64,000 nucleotides of DNA from Aliikangiella marina (lineage in GTDB: Bacteria > Pseudomonadota > Gammaproteobacteria > Enterobacterales > Kangiellaceae), in the NCBI RefSeq assembly GCF_007004765.1, contig NZ_VIKR01000002.1:310001-374000 (forward strand). Direction: 5' to 3'. A program made the translations under genes and the position numbers. The notes under the pieces are model-generated. The model made no database searches, was not told where the DNA came from, and saw only the letters and a program-made list of their open reading frames with translations. Within the stretch, counting starts at the first letter, position 1. Every line of letters begins with the position of its first letter. Shown here piece after piece: positions 8,790 through 18,444 of this stretch.

Positions 8790-9245
8790 ATGGCAAAAGT
8801 AGATCAGTTAAGCGATATGCTTAGACCGGCGGCAGAAGCCCTAGGTTATGAGTTTCTCGGCGTCGAATATATCGGCCAAGGGAAACACACGATTCTGCGT
8901 ATTTATATCGATCATGAAAATGGAATTAATGTTGATGATTGCGCGAGCGTAAGTCATCAAGTGAGCGGTATTTTAGAAGTTGAAGATCCGATTTCTAGCC
9001 AGTATACGTTGGAAGTGTCGTCACCGGGCATGGATAGACCTTTATTTACGATGGCGCATTTTAGCGATTATGTCGGTCAAGAAGTGCAAATTCGCTGCCA
9101 TGTCGGAGTTGATGGCCGCAGAAAGTTTAAAGGTAAGCTTGTATCTGCGACAGATGAGACCTTGGTGGTAGAAGTAGACAACGAGACTTTTGATATTGAT
9201 TTTCAAGATGTCGACAAGGCCAATTTAGTACCAGTGTTTGATTAA
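8790..9245 (+). CDS. rimP: Ribosome maturation factor RimP
   Basis: A 151-residue protein of the usual RimP length that helps mature the 30S ribosomal subunit. The N-terminal alpha/beta domain contains the typical stretch ending in LEVSSPGMDRPL (about residues 78-89), and the C-terminal SH3-like barrel follows (from about residue 92). It is the first protein gene of the rimP-nusA-infB operon, 102 bp before nusA, with the standard gammaproteobacterial order. The ATG at 8790 gives the expected MAKVDQLSDML start. Expression probably depends on read-through of the terminator at 8637-8661. Confidence 0.97.
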   Translation: MAKVDQLSDMLRPAAEALGYEFLGVEYIGQGKHTILRIYIDHENGINVDDCASVSHQVSGILEVEDPISSQYTLEVSSPGMDRPLFTMAHFSDYVGQEVQIRCHVGVDGRRKFKGKLVSATDETLVVEVDNETFDIDFQDVDKANLVPVFD

Positions 9246-9347
9246 AAAATTTGTGCGCAAGTGAGTTATCGACACTGAAATTTAATACAATGTATATAGT
9301 TTATAGAAACAGTTAATATTCGGTTTGTTATTGAGGCTGATAGAGTT

Positions 9348-10841
9348 ATGAACAATAAAGAGATTTTACTAGTTGTTGATGCGGTATCTAATGAGAAAGA
9401 TGTCGATCGCGATATTATATTTCAAGCAATAGAAGTCGCGATTGCTACTGCAACTAAGAAAAAGCATGGTTCCGATATCGAAGTACGTGTCGCTATCGAC
9501 CGTGATACAGGCGACTACGACACGTTTCGGCGTTGGCTCGTGGTTGAGCCGGAAGAAGGCGTACTAGAAAATCCTTTGGCAGAGATCACGCTTGAGGCGG
9601 CTCAAATCGATGAGCCAGAAATTCAAGCAGGTGAATATATCGAGGAACAAATCGAATCGATAGCATTCGGCCGTATAGCGGCGCAAACGGCGAAACAAGT
9701 TATCGTACAAAAGGTAAGAGAAGCTGAGCGTGCTAAAGTATTGGAAGCTTTTGAGTCGAGAGTTGGCGAGCTTGTCACCGGTGTGGTTAAGAAAACCAAT
9801 CGAGACTCAATCATTCTTGACCTTGGTAATAACGCCGAAGCAATCATACCAAAAGAAGAAATGATGCCTCGCGAAGCGGTAAGAGCTGGCGATCGAGTAC
9901 GTGGACTGTTGTATGCAATCAATCCAGAAGTTCGCGGTCCACAATTGTTCGTGAGCCGAGCGAAACCTGAGATGTTGGTTGAGCTTTTCCGTATTGAAGT
10001 ACCAGAAATAGCCGAAGAAGTCATTGAATTAAAAGGGGCTGCCCGTGATCCTGGCTCCCGTGCTAAAATAGCGGTTAAAACGAACGACAAGCGGATCGAC
10101 CCAGTCGGTGCTTGTGTTGGTATGCGAGGTTCCAGAGTGCAAGCCGTATCAGGTGAGCTTGCTGGCGAGCGAATTGATATTGTTTTGTTTGATGATAATC
10201 CTGCTCAGTTTGTTATTAATGCAATGGCTCCTGCAGAAGTTGCCTCGATTATTGTCGAAGAAGACAAGCAAACGATGGATATCGCTGTTGCAGAAGATCA
10301 GTTGGCGCAAGCCATTGGTCGTAGCGGTCAAAATGTCCGATTAGCCAGTCAATTGACAGGCTGGACGCTCAATGTAATGACCGTTGAAGAGGCGGAAAGC
10401 AAAAGCCAAGAAGAAAATAAAGGCTTAATCGACTTATTTATTAAAGAGCTTGATGTCGACGACGATTTGGCTGAGGTATTGGTTCAAGAAGGATTTACCA
10501 CGGTTGAAGAGGTCGCTTATGTTCCTCAGTCTGAAATGCTCGAAATAGAAGGCTTTGATGAAGATCTCATCGAAGCACTTAAAGCTCGTGCAAAAGATGC
10601 GTTACTGACTAAAGCCATCGCCTCTGAAGAAAAATTAGAGGGTAGCGAACCTGCAGAAGATTTGTTGAACATGGATGGAATGGATCGTCACCTTGCATTT
10701 GTATTAGCAAGCAAAGGCATTGTGACCATGGAAGATTTAGCAGAGCAATCTGTTGATGATTTGACCGATATTGAAGAATTAGACGAAACCCGTGCTGCGG
10801 AATTAATTATGACCGCCCGTGCACCTTGGTTTGCTGAATAA
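9348..10841 (+). CDS. nusA: Transcription termination/antitermination protein NusA
   Basis: A 497-residue NusA that binds RNA polymerase and nascent RNA and controls pausing, termination and antitermination. The N-terminal polymerase-binding domain (about 1-125) is followed by S1 (about 135-200), two KH domains (about 230-345, with [11 protein letters not shown] and [12 protein letters not shown] visible) and two C-terminal acidic AR repeats (about 360-425 and 435-495), the long gammaproteobacterial form. It lies between rimP and infB (24 bp spacing to infB), the standard order. In E. coli NusA represses its own operon by enhancing termination in the leader; the leader terminator here would allow the same, by inference. 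Confidence 0.98.
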   Translation: MNNKEILLVVDAVSNEKDVDRDIIFQAIEVAIATATKKKHGSDIEVRVAIDRDTGDYDTFRRWLVVEPEEGVLENPLAEITLEAAQIDEPEIQAGEYIEEQIESIAFGRIAAQTAKQVIVQKVREAERAKVLEAFESRVGELVTGVVKKTNRDSIILDLGNNAEAIIPKEEMMPREAVRAGDRVRGLLYAINPEVRGPQLFVSRAKPEMLVELFRIEVPEIAEEVIELKGAARDPGSRAKIAVKTNDKRIDPVGACVGMRGSRVQAVSGELAGERIDIVLFDDNPAQFVINAMAPAEVASIIVEEDKQTMDIAVAEDQLAQAIGRSGQNVRLASQLTGWTLNVMTVEEAESKSQEENKGLIDLFIKELDVDDDLAEVLVQEGFTTVEEVAYVPQSEMLEIEGFDEDLIEALKARAKDALLTKAIASEEKLEGSEPAEDLLNMDGMDRHLAFVLASKGIVTMEDLAEQSVDDLTDIEELDETRAAELIMTARAPWFAE

Positions 10842-10865
10842 TCGTCTTGCAACTAGGGGGAAGTT

Positions 10866-13517
10866 ATGTCGCAAGTGACAGTTGAAAAATTAGCAAAAGT
10901 CGTCGGGACTCCAGTAGAAACGCTACTAGAGCAGATGAAGAGTGCAGGCGTAGAGCTGTCTGGCGCTGACGATGTCGTTTCGGAAGAACAAAAGAAAAAA
11001 TTATTGGCTCATTTGAAGCAAAGTCATGGTGAGTCGACTCAAGCGAGTGATGCGCCTAAAAAGATCACTTTGAAGCGGACCACAAAAAGTTCGCTAAAAA
11101 TGTCTGGAAGTGGCGGTAAGTCAAAGACAGTTAATGTTGAAGTTCGCAAAAAGCGAACTTATGTGAAGCGAGCTGAGGTTGACGAAGCGAAGCTTGCGCC
11201 AGAAGAGCCCCAAGTAGAAGAGGTTGCTAAGACTGAGCCGGTCGTTGAGCCTGAAGTCGAAAAAGCACCAGAGCTTTCCGCAGAAGAAGCCAAAGCTTTG
11301 GCTGAAAAGGAAGCTATGGACGCAATGCGACGGCAAGCTGAAGCGGAAGCTAAGTCTCAAGCTGAAGCCGAAACAATGCGCATCGCGCAAACTAAAGCGG
11401 CTGAAGAAGCTAAAGCGGCTGCTGAAAAAGCCGCCGCTGAGCAAGAAAAAGCTCGTCAAGAAGCCGCCGAAAAAGCGAAATCGGAAGATGCGTCAAAGGC
11501 CAAGAAATTTGCTGGCAGAGGTGTGGCACCAGACACAGCCCCTGTCGATCCCATGGCTGATACCAAAGACCGTCGTAAAAAACGTCGTAAGAAAAAGAAA
11601 ACTCGTGGTGAGTCTGATGTTGCTGGTGCAGATATGCTAGCTGATTTCAGACGCCCAGTTCATCGTCAATTTGCTGACGATAAAAAACTCGCAGATGAAA
11701 GAAAACCCATGGTAGCACCCAAATCAATGAAACATGGCTTTAAAAAACCGACAACCGCCGTTGCCAAACAACCCGTATCTATTCCAGAGTCGATTACGGT
11801 CGGCGATTTAGCGCAACGCATGTCAGTCAAAGCCACTGAAGTCATCAAAACGATGATGGGGCTTGGCACCATGGCAACCATCAATCAAACGATTGATCAA
11901 GAAACCGCTCAGTTAGTGACTGAAGAGATGGGATATGAAGTCGTACTTCTGCAGGAAAATGCTGCCGAAATTGAACTACTTGAAGCCAGTGAATCGACTG
12001 GCGATGAAGTCTCTAGAGCGCCGGTTGTAACCATAATGGGACATGTTGACCATGGTAAAACCTCGCTACTTGATTATATCCGTCATTCGCAAGTTGCTGA
12101 TGGCGAAGCGGGCGGCATAACTCAACACATCGGTGCTTATCATGTAGATACGCCGAGAGGGATGATCTCATTTCTTGATACACCTGGACATGCTGCATTT
12201 ACCCAAATGCGAGCGCGCGGTGCAAACGCAACTGATATTGTCGTTTTGGTTGTCGCTGCAGATGACGGCGTGATGCCACAGACTATCGAAGCGATTAAGC
12301 ACTCTAAAGCTGCTGGGGTGCAAATGATAGTCGCAGTGAACAAGATCGACAAAGAAGAAGCGGATCCTGATCGAGTTAAAAACGAATTGTCACAGCATGA
12401 TGTGATCCCCGAAGATTGGGGGGGCGATATTCCGTTTGTCCATGTTTCTGCAAAAACCGGCGAAGGTGTCGAGGGATTGCTTGAGAATATCTCATTGATC
12501 GCGGAACTTCAGGAATTAAAAGCGATTGCTGATGGTCCGGCAAAAGGGATTGTAATCGAAGCTCGTCTTGATAAAGGCCGCGGTACAGTCGCCTCAGTTT
12601 TAGTCCAAGCAGGTGAGTTGAAAGTTGGTGATATCCTGCTCGCTGGTTTCCATTATGGCCGCGTGCGTGCACTCAATGACGAAAATGGTCAGCCAGTGAA
12701 AAGTGCTGGGCCTTCTATACCGGTGGAAGTACTTGGGCTTTCCGGTGTGCCAGAGGCGGGCGATGAAATTTCTGTTGTGGCTGACGAGCGCAAGGCTCGT
12801 GAAGTTGCAAACTTCCGTCAAGGAAAATACAAAGAACAGCAAATGGCTAAACAACAAAAAGCCAAGCTTGAAAATATGTTTGCCAACATGGGTAGTGATG
12901 AAAAACTGGCAATCAATGTTGTTGTTAAAGCTGACGTTCAAGGTTCGGCGGAAGCAATCCAATCCTCTTTGATGGATTTGGCGACTGATGAAGTTCAAGT
13001 CAACGTGTTATCGGCTGCGGTTGGAGCGATTACAGAAACTGACGTTACCTTGGCTTCTGCATCAAACGCGATTGTAATCGGATTCAATGTGCGTGCAGAT
13101 GCGAGCGCTCGAAAAGCGGTTGACAAAGAAGGCGTAGACTTACGTTACTACAGCGTTATTTATGACTTGATTGATGAAGTTAGGGCCGCAATGTCAGGTA
13201 TGCTTTCACCGGAGAAGAAGCAAGAAATTATTGGTCTTGCTGAAGTTCGCGACGTATTCCGTTCACCTAAATTGGGTGCAATTGCTGGCTGTATGGTTGT
13301 TGAGGGTATTGTTAAAAGAAATAACCCAATCCGTGTTCTAAGAGATAACGTTGTAATTTATGAAGGTGAACTAGAGTCACTAAGACGTTTCAAAGATGAT
13401 GCTAATGAAGTTCGAAATGGAATGGAGTGTGGTATCGGTGTTAAGAACTACAATGATGTTAAGGTCGGCGACCAAATTGAGGTCTTTGAAATTATTGAAG
13501 TTGCAAGAACTCTCTAA
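10866..13517 (+). CDS. infB: Translation initiation factor IF-2
   Basis: An 883-residue GTPase that places fMet-tRNA on the 30S subunit and promotes subunit joining. An N-terminal IF2-N domain (about 1-55) is followed by a long low-complexity Ala/Glu/Lys region (about 110-260). A second IF2-N domain (about 305-360) precedes the G domain, with GHVDHGKT near residue 391, DTPGHAAF near 438 and NKID near 492, then domains II to IV. A gggggaag ribosome binding site precedes the ATG. It follows nusA by 24 bp and is closed by a strong terminator. Internal in-frame ATG starts could give the shorter IF2 isoforms known in E. coli, but this is not shown here. The upstream gene is the initiator tRNA, its functional partner. 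Confidence 0.98.
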   Translation: MSQVTVEKLAKVVGTPVETLLEQMKSAGVELSGADDVVSEEQKKKLLAHLKQSHGESTQASDAPKKITLKRTTKSSLKMSGSGGKSKTVNVEVRKKRTYVKRAEVDEAKLAPEEPQVEEVAKTEPVVEPEVEKAPELSAEEAKALAEKEAMDAMRRQAEAEAKSQAEAETMRIAQTKAAEEAKAAAEKAAAEQEKARQEAAEKAKSEDASKAKKFAGRGVAPDTAPVDPMADTKDRRKKRRKKKKTRGESDVAGADMLADFRRPVHRQFADDKKLADERKPMVAPKSMKHGFKKPTTAVAKQPVSIPESITVGDLAQRMSVKATEVIKTMMGLGTMATINQTIDQETAQLVTEEMGYEVVLLQENAAEIELLEASESTGDEVSRAPVVTIMGHVDHGKTSLLDYIRHSQVADGEAGGITQHIGAYHVDTPRGMISFLDTPGHAAFTQMRARGANATDIVVLVVAADDGVMPQTIEAIKHSKAAGVQMIVAVNKIDKEEADPDRVKNELSQHDVIPEDWGGDIPFVHVSAKTGEGVEGLLENISLIAELQELKAIADGPAKGIVIEARLDKGRGTVASVLVQAGELKVGDILLAGFHYGRVRALNDENGQPVKSAGPSIPVEVLGLSGVPEAGDEISVVADERKAREVANFRQGKYKEQQMAKQQKAKLENMFANMGSDEKLAINVVVKADVQGSAEAIQSSLMDLATDEVQVNVLSAAVGAITETDVTLASASNAIVIGFNVRADASARKAVDKEGVDLRYYSVIYDLIDEVRAAMSGMLSPEKKQEIIGLAEVRDVFRSPKLGAIAGCMVVEGIVKRNNPIRVLRDNVVIYEGELESLRRFKDDANEVRNGMECGIGVKNYNDVKVGDQIEVFEIIEVARTL

Positions 13518-13571
13518 TAAAAGAGCAAATGTGCAAATACAGTAATTTAGCGTCATGTAATACCAAATACA

Positions 13572-13606
13572 CAAAGACAGGCTTATGAGCCTGTCTTTGT
13601 GGTTTT
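13572..13606 (+). terminator. Intrinsic terminator after infB
   Basis: A perfect 12-bp stem CAAAGACAGGCT / AGCCTGTCTTTG with loop TATG, followed by a T-rich tail (gtggtttt). It splits rimP-nusA-infB from rbfA-truB, although rbfA begins only 30 bp later, so partial read-through is likely. Confidence 0.88.
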
Positions 13607-13635
13607 AAATTAACCTTAAAGTTGTCAGGAATTCA

Positions 13636-14025
13636 ATGGCAAGAGAATTTAATAGAACAGACAGAGTCGCTGAGCAACTGCAGCGAGAAGTCGCCCAGAT
13701 CATTCAGATGGAAGTCAAAGATCCGCGCTTAGGAATGGTTACTGTTTCTGGCGTCGATATTTCCCGAGATCTTTACTATGCCACTGCTTACGTGACATTT
13801 TTAGGTATTGAAGAAACTGAAAAAAACTTAAAGCAAGCGCTTGATGTTTTGAATCAAGCGTCTGGTTTTATCCGTAGTTTGATCGGTAAACGTATGAAAA
13901 TGAGAGTCATTCCGCAGCTTAAGTTTGAGTATGATAAATCAATCGCGCACGGCAGCGAGTTGTCAGCACTTATACAAAAAGCGCGAAATAAAGATAGTGA
14001 TAATGAGTCTGATGAAGACTCATAA
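13636..14025 (+). CDS. rbfA: Ribosome-binding factor A
   Basis: A 129-residue KH-like protein needed for late 30S maturation and cold adaptation. It shows the typical N-terminal start MAREFNRTDRVAEQLQRE, the DPRLGMVTVSGVDISRDL region and the C-terminal PQLKFEYDKSIAHGSEL segment, with the usual length and an acidic tail. It follows infB in the standard order, but an intrinsic terminator stands between them, so it may rely on read-through or a weak promoter. truB begins 43 bp downstream. Confidence 0.97.
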   Translation: MAREFNRTDRVAEQLQREVAQIIQMEVKDPRLGMVTVSGVDISRDLYYATAYVTFLGIEETEKNLKQALDVLNQASGFIRSLIGKRMKMRVIPQLKFEYDKSIAHGSELSALIQKARNKDSDNESDEDS

Positions 14026-14068
14026 CTTTTTTCTTTCTCAATTAAACCGATAGCCCAGAGTTACTAGC

Positions 14069-14983
14069 ATGGGAAGAAGACGCAAAAAAGGCCGCAATAT
14101 AAGCGGCGTTTTACTCTTAGATAAACCGAAAGATATGACTTCTAATAAAGCGCTCCAAGAAGTCAAACATCTATTTTTTGCTGCAAAGGCAGGACATACA
14201 GGTGCGCTTGATCCGCTTGCAACGGGTATGCTTCCTATTTGTCTTGGCGAAGCCACTAAATTTTCACAGTTTCTTTTAGATTCGGACAAAGGCTATCGAG
14301 TAATAGGTAAACTTGGTGTGAGAACCGATTCGAGTGATTCGACTGGCGAGGTCGTTGAAACTAAACCGGTTAATGTTTCAAAAAAGCAGTTATTATCCGC
14401 GCTTGAAACTTTCCGCGGTGATATTAAACAAGTTCCTTCGATGTTTTCGGCACTCAAGTATCAGGGTAAACCGCTCTATACTTATGCACGACAAGGTATT
14501 GAAATCGAGCGAGAAGCTCGAGATATTAGTATTTACCAGCTTGAGTTAATTCGTTTTGAAGATGATGAAGTTGAGTTGGAGATCGAATGCAGCAAAGGCA
14601 CCTATATCAGAACGATCATTGACGACCTTGGACAGTTATTAGGATGCGGTGCACACGTAACTTTGCTTCATCGAACCTTTGTTGCCGACTACCCGGTTGA
14701 TGATGTCATCTCGCTCGATCAGCTACGTGCTGATCGTGAGCAAGGTTTAAGTTTAGATGATTATTTGTTGCCGATGGACAGCCCTGTTATGGAGCTAGAA
14801 GAAGCAGTCATCGATCAAGACAGCGCTCATTATTTTAGTCAAGGACAAGCGATTAATTACCCGAATCTTGAGCAAGGCGAATTACTCAGAGTTTATGATG
14901 AGGATGATCGGTTTTTAGGCATCGCTGAGGTAGATAGCGAGGAAATGCTCGCGCCCAAACGTTTAGTTGTTTATTCCGAGTAA
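14069..14983 (+). CDS. truB: tRNA pseudouridine-55 synthase
   Basis: A 304-residue enzyme that converts U55 in the T-loop of tRNAs to pseudouridine. The catalytic Asp is D48 in [12 protein letters not shown]; the N-terminal [14 protein letters not shown] and the KGTYIRTI segment (about residue 175-185) are typical, and a C-terminal PUA-like TruB domain (about 240-304) is present. It follows rbfA by 43 bp. In E. coli rpsO and pnp come next, but here the next gene is a 2-hydroxyacid dehydrogenase, so the ancestral cluster ends at truB. Confidence 0.97.
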   Translation: MGRRRKKGRNISGVLLLDKPKDMTSNKALQEVKHLFFAAKAGHTGALDPLATGMLPICLGEATKFSQFLLDSDKGYRVIGKLGVRTDSSDSTGEVVETKPVNVSKKQLLSALETFRGDIKQVPSMFSALKYQGKPLYTYARQGIEIEREARDISIYQLELIRFEDDEVELEIECSKGTYIRTIIDDLGQLLGCGAHVTLLHRTFVADYPVDDVISLDQLRADREQGLSLDDYLLPMDSPVMELEEAVIDQDSAHYFSQGQAINYPNLEQGELLRVYDEDDRFLGIAEVDSEEMLAPKRLVVYSE

Positions 14984-15026
14984 GCGAGTACTGCTTATTA
15001 TCTAGTTTCGGGAGTAAAAGGGATCA

Positions 15027-15953
15027 ATGAAAGCGGTTTTTTTAGACAGAGCGACTATCGATTCCTCAGTTTCTCTGACACCCATTAGTTCGCTTATTTC
15101 GGTATTGCAAACTTATCCCTCAACTTGTTCGACAGAGACAGTTAAACGTGCTCAAGATTTTGACATCATTATCACTAATAAAGTAATCATTGACGAAGCT
15201 GTAATCAGTCAGCTTCCTAAACTCAAGCTGATTTGCGTTGCCGCTACTGGTACTAATAATATTGATCATCTCGCTGCCAAAAAAGCTGGTGTTCAAGTCG
15301 CAAATGTTGTCGATTATTCCACTAGCTCTGTTGCGCAGCACGTATTTGCTTATTTGCTCGACTATTATAATCAAGTCAATCTTTACCATCGAGAAAACCA
15401 GAAATATCCATGGAATGAGTCACACCATTTTTGTCAGTTTCACGCTCCCGTAAACGAGTTAGCAGGACAAAAACTGGGCATAATTGGCTATGGCAATATC
15501 GGTAAGCATGTTGCGAAGATAGCCAAAGCTTTTGACATACAAGTCACGGTCGCGGAACGCAACAATGTTCCGAGTATTCGCTCAGGGAGAGCTGCTTTTG
15601 AAGCGGTGATCGCAAACTCAGATATCATCTCTTTACATTGCCCTTTGACACCCGAAAGCCATAAGCTATTTAGTGCAGAAACATTCAAAATAATGAAACC
15701 TTCTTGTTTGTTGATTAATACAGCGCGAGGTCCAATTATTGATTCTGATGCGCTGGCTCACGCGTTAACGAATGGTGAATTAGCGCATGCGATCATTGAT
15801 GTTCTAGAGCAAGAGCCACCACAAGAAAATCATCCACTACTCGACCTCCCTGCTGAAAAATTGACGCTGACCCACCATATTGCATGGGGAAGCCTGCAAG
15901 CTCAACACAAGCTCATTCAGGGAATAGCAAATAATATATCTAGTTTCCGATGA
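15027..15953 (+). CDS. D-2-hydroxyacid dehydrogenase (glycerate/hydroxypyruvate reductase-like)
   Basis: A 308-residue NAD(P)-dependent oxidoreductase of the D-isomer-specific 2-hydroxyacid dehydrogenase family. The Rossmann motif GYGNIG is at residues 154-159, and the catalytic set is R234 (NTARGP), E263 (EQEPP) and H284 (HHIA). The length and the HHIAWGS ending resemble glycerate dehydrogenase/hydroxypyruvate reductase (HprA), but lactate or other 2-oxoacids are possible substrates. It starts 43 bp after truB and could be read with it. Class is firm, exact substrate is not. Confidence 0.9.
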   Translation: MKAVFLDRATIDSSVSLTPISSLISVLQTYPSTCSTETVKRAQDFDIIITNKVIIDEAVISQLPKLKLICVAATGTNNIDHLAAKKAGVQVANVVDYSTSSVAQHVFAYLLDYYNQVNLYHRENQKYPWNESHHFCQFHAPVNELAGQKLGIIGYGNIGKHVAKIAKAFDIQVTVAERNNVPSIRSGRAAFEAVIANSDIISLHCPLTPESHKLFSAETFKIMKPSCLLINTARGPIIDSDALAHALTNGELAHAIIDVLEQEPPQENHPLLDLPAEKLTLTHHIAWGSLQAQHKLIQGIANNISSFR

Positions 15954-16172
15954 AACGTGACAACGAGAAGTTATACGCGTTTTTGGCAATATTGTAGCTA
16001 GCAACTACTGTTAAAAATAAATTGATTCGGTATACTCGATTAGATTGGTTGACGCATTGCGTTTCGATAATAGTAAATAATAACAAAACCATGAAAATTC
16101 CTGAGTCAATTAGAGCCAACGATCTAATTCACTCTTGTTATTTAAGGGTTTAAAGAAAAATAGGATAGCAGA

Positions 16173-18341
16173 ATGAGATTTGGACTATTAATAATATCTA
16201 CCTTAATTGTTATAGGGTGTAGCCAAGAGAATTCTAATATGACAAGCAAAACGTCAGTGCAAGATTCAGTGACTAAAAGTGATAAGACTGTATTGCCACC
16301 GGTAGCGGATAAAATTCCCTATGAAATTAAAACGCACGAAGAGGTTCGCATCGACGATTATTATTGGATGAGAGATGATTCTCGAAGTGATCCGAAAGTC
16401 ATTGAACATCTAAATTTAGAGAATCGTTATGCTGATCATATGTTGAGCGATTCGAAAGACTTACAAGATAAAATTTTTGAGGAAATTAATTCTCGGTTAA
16501 AAAAAGATGACTCAACAGTCCCTGTTTTCCAGCGAGGTTATTTTTATTATCGTCAGTTTAATGGCGACATGGAATATCCGGTCTATATAAGAAAGAATGC
16601 AGAAAATGGCCAAGAAGAAATACTTCTTGACGGCAACAAGATGGCGGAAGGTAAAGAATATTTTGCGATTGGCCGATATAGCATTAGTACCAACAACAAT
16701 ATTCTTGCCTATTCGACTGATACAATCAGTCGTCGCTTGTACACTATTGAATTTCGTGACTTGACCACAGATAAAATGCTCGACGATAAGTTAGAAAATA
16801 CCTCTGGGCAAATTGTATGGGCAAATGACAATCAAACCGTATTTTATATCAAGAAAGACTTGCAGACATTACTTGGATATCAAGTTTATCGACATAAGAT
16901 TGGTACGCCGCAATCGGAAGATGTCCTTGTATACGAAGAGAAAGACAATACTTTTTATACCGGAATTGGCAAGACTAAAGATGATGCTTTGATCTATGTT
17001 TATCATAGTCATACGCAGAAAAAAGGAGCGTCCTACATTGATGCCAATAAACCTGAAAGTGAACTCATCCCTTTCTATCCGATTGAAGATGGGCATGAAT
17101 ATTCCTTTCAAAAAAACGGTGATTGGTTCTACGTACGAACCAATTGGAATGCGAAAAATTTCCGCATTATGAAAACCAAAATTGAAGATAGTCAGAATCG
17201 AAATAAATGGCAAGAAGTCATCGCGCACAATCCCGATGTATTCATTCAAGATTATGAGGTGTTAAAAGATTACCTCGTCCTGGCTGAAAAAGAACAGGGC
17301 AAAGCTCAAATCAGGAGAGTGAGTTTGAGCACTTTAGATTCCAACTTGCTTGAATTCGATGATCCTGTTTTTGTCGCAATGTTCACCGGCAATGTTAATC
17401 TTGAGACCAATAAAGTTCGTTTGTTTTATAGCTCAATGACCACGCCATCGACTTATTATGACTACGACCTTGATAAGCAAACCAGAGAATTACTCAAGCA
17501 AGATGAAGTTCTCGGCGGCTTTCATCCAAGTAACTATCAGAGTGAGCGCATTAGCGCTCGGTCACGAGATGGCGTTGATATTCCTGTGTCTATCGTATAT
17601 CGCAAAGACAAGTTTAAAAAAGACGGAACGAATCCTCTCTATCAATATGCTTATGGTTCCTATGGTTCGAGTACCGAACCGTATTTCTCGTCGTCAATGC
17701 TTTCTCTATTAGATCGTGGTTTTGTGTTTGTTCGAGCACATGTTCGTGGTGGCCAAGAGCTTGGTCGGCACTGGTATGAAGACGGTAAAATGTTTAATAA
17801 GAAAAATACTTTCAACGATTTTATCGATGTGACTAAAACGCTAGTTGAACAAAAATATGGTGATCCAAAGCGAATATTTGCGAGTGGCGGAAGTGCGGGA
17901 GGATTACTCATCGGCGCAGTAATTAACCAGGCGCCGGAGTTATATTTAGGGGTAGGAGCTCATGTTCCATTTGTTGATGTTGTAACCACCATGTTAGATG
18001 AGTCAATTCCACTTACAACTAATGAATTTAACGAATGGGGTAATCCGAAAAATAAAGACTCTTACGATTACATGTTGTCTTACTCTCCCTATGATCAGGT
18101 TAAGAAACAAGATTATCCAAACATTTTAGTCACAACGGGTTTGCATGATTCGCAAGTGCAATACTTTGAGCCTGCGAAATGGGTTGCTAAATTACGTGAT
18201 TATAAGACAGATTCTAATCGATTGATTTTTAAAACTAATATGGATGCCGGGCATGGTGGAAGCTCGGGTCGGTTTAGAAGAAATAAAGAGCGAGCTTTGG
18301 AATATGCTTTTTTCTCAAGTTTAGCAGGAATTAATGAATAA
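16173..18341 (+). CDS. Prolyl oligopeptidase-family (S9A) serine peptidase, lipoprotein, oligopeptidase B-like
   Basis: A 722-residue predicted lipoprotein: a short hydrophobic signal ends in VIG-C (Cys16). A mature S9A peptidase follows: an N-terminal propeller domain (about 70-450) and a C-terminal alpha/beta-hydrolase domain with nucleophile Ser574 in GGSAGG, then an Asp in the GLHDSQVQ region and a His in DAGHGG near the end. The sequence resembles oligopeptidase B (PtrB), which cuts short peptides after basic residues, but the lipid anchor places it in the periplasm or outer membrane, whereas E. coli PtrB is cytoplasmic. A 219-bp gap with a weak TTGACG box (16049-16054) precedes it. Peptide scavenging is a reasonable inference. 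Confidence 0.92.
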   Translation: MRFGLLIISTLIVIGCSQENSNMTSKTSVQDSVTKSDKTVLPPVADKIPYEIKTHEEVRIDDYYWMRDDSRSDPKVIEHLNLENRYADHMLSDSKDLQDKIFEEINSRLKKDDSTVPVFQRGYFYYRQFNGDMEYPVYIRKNAENGQEEILLDGNKMAEGKEYFAIGRYSISTNNNILAYSTDTISRRLYTIEFRDLTTDKMLDDKLENTSGQIVWANDNQTVFYIKKDLQTLLGYQVYRHKIGTPQSEDVLVYEEKDNTFYTGIGKTKDDALIYVYHSHTQKKGASYIDANKPESELIPFYPIEDGHEYSFQKNGDWFYVRTNWNAKNFRIMKTKIEDSQNRNKWQEVIAHNPDVFIQDYEVLKDYLVLAEKEQGKAQIRRVSLSTLDSNLLEFDDPVFVAMFTGNVNLETNKVRLFYSSMTTPSTYYDYDLDKQTRELLKQDEVLGGFHPSNYQSERISARSRDGVDIPVSIVYRKDKFKKDGTNPLYQYAYGSYGSSTEPYFSSSMLSLLDRGFVFVRAHVRGGQELGRHWYEDGKMFNKKNTFNDFIDVTKTLVEQKYGDPKRIFASGGSAGGLLIGAVINQAPELYLGVGAHVPFVDVVTTMLDESIPLTTNEFNEWGNPKNKDSYDYMLSYSPYDQVKKQDYPNILVTTGLHDSQVQYFEPAKWVAKLRDYKTDSNRLIFKTNMDAGHGGSSGRFRRNKERALEYAFFSSLAGINE

Positions 18342-18387
18342 ATTTATCATCATTACTTGAGATTATTTTTAATATTTATCGGCTAAC

Positions 18388-18443
18388 GCTTTGTCCTGAC
18401 TTTTTCGATTCTGCTAAGATAGAAAGAAATGTCAGGACAAAGC
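18388..18443 (+). repeat. Long inverted repeat/hairpin covering the ribosome binding site of the next gene
   Basis: A perfect 13-bp inverted repeat: GCTTTGTCCTGAC (18388-18400) and GTCAGGACAAAGC (18431-18443), with 30 nt between. Inside it shorter arms (TTCT/AGAA and T-rich/A-rich stretches) can extend the pairing. The right arm contains the AGGA Shine-Dalgarno sequence (18434-18437) of the gene starting at 18445, so the folded RNA would hide it. The left arm also overlaps a promoter-like TTGTCC-18 bp-TAAGAT pair (18391-18420), so a DNA operator is the alternative reading. No T run follows, so it is not a standard terminator. Confidence 0.75.
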
Positions 18444-18444
18444 C

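Noticed and set aside
9286-9291. TACAAT as a promoter for nusA in the rimP-nusA spacer
   Set aside because: No acceptable -35 box at 16-18 bp; not supported.
11221-11490. Low-complexity Ala/Glu/Lys stretch as a repeat element
   Set aside because: It is the normal variable linker region of the long bacterial IF-2 form.
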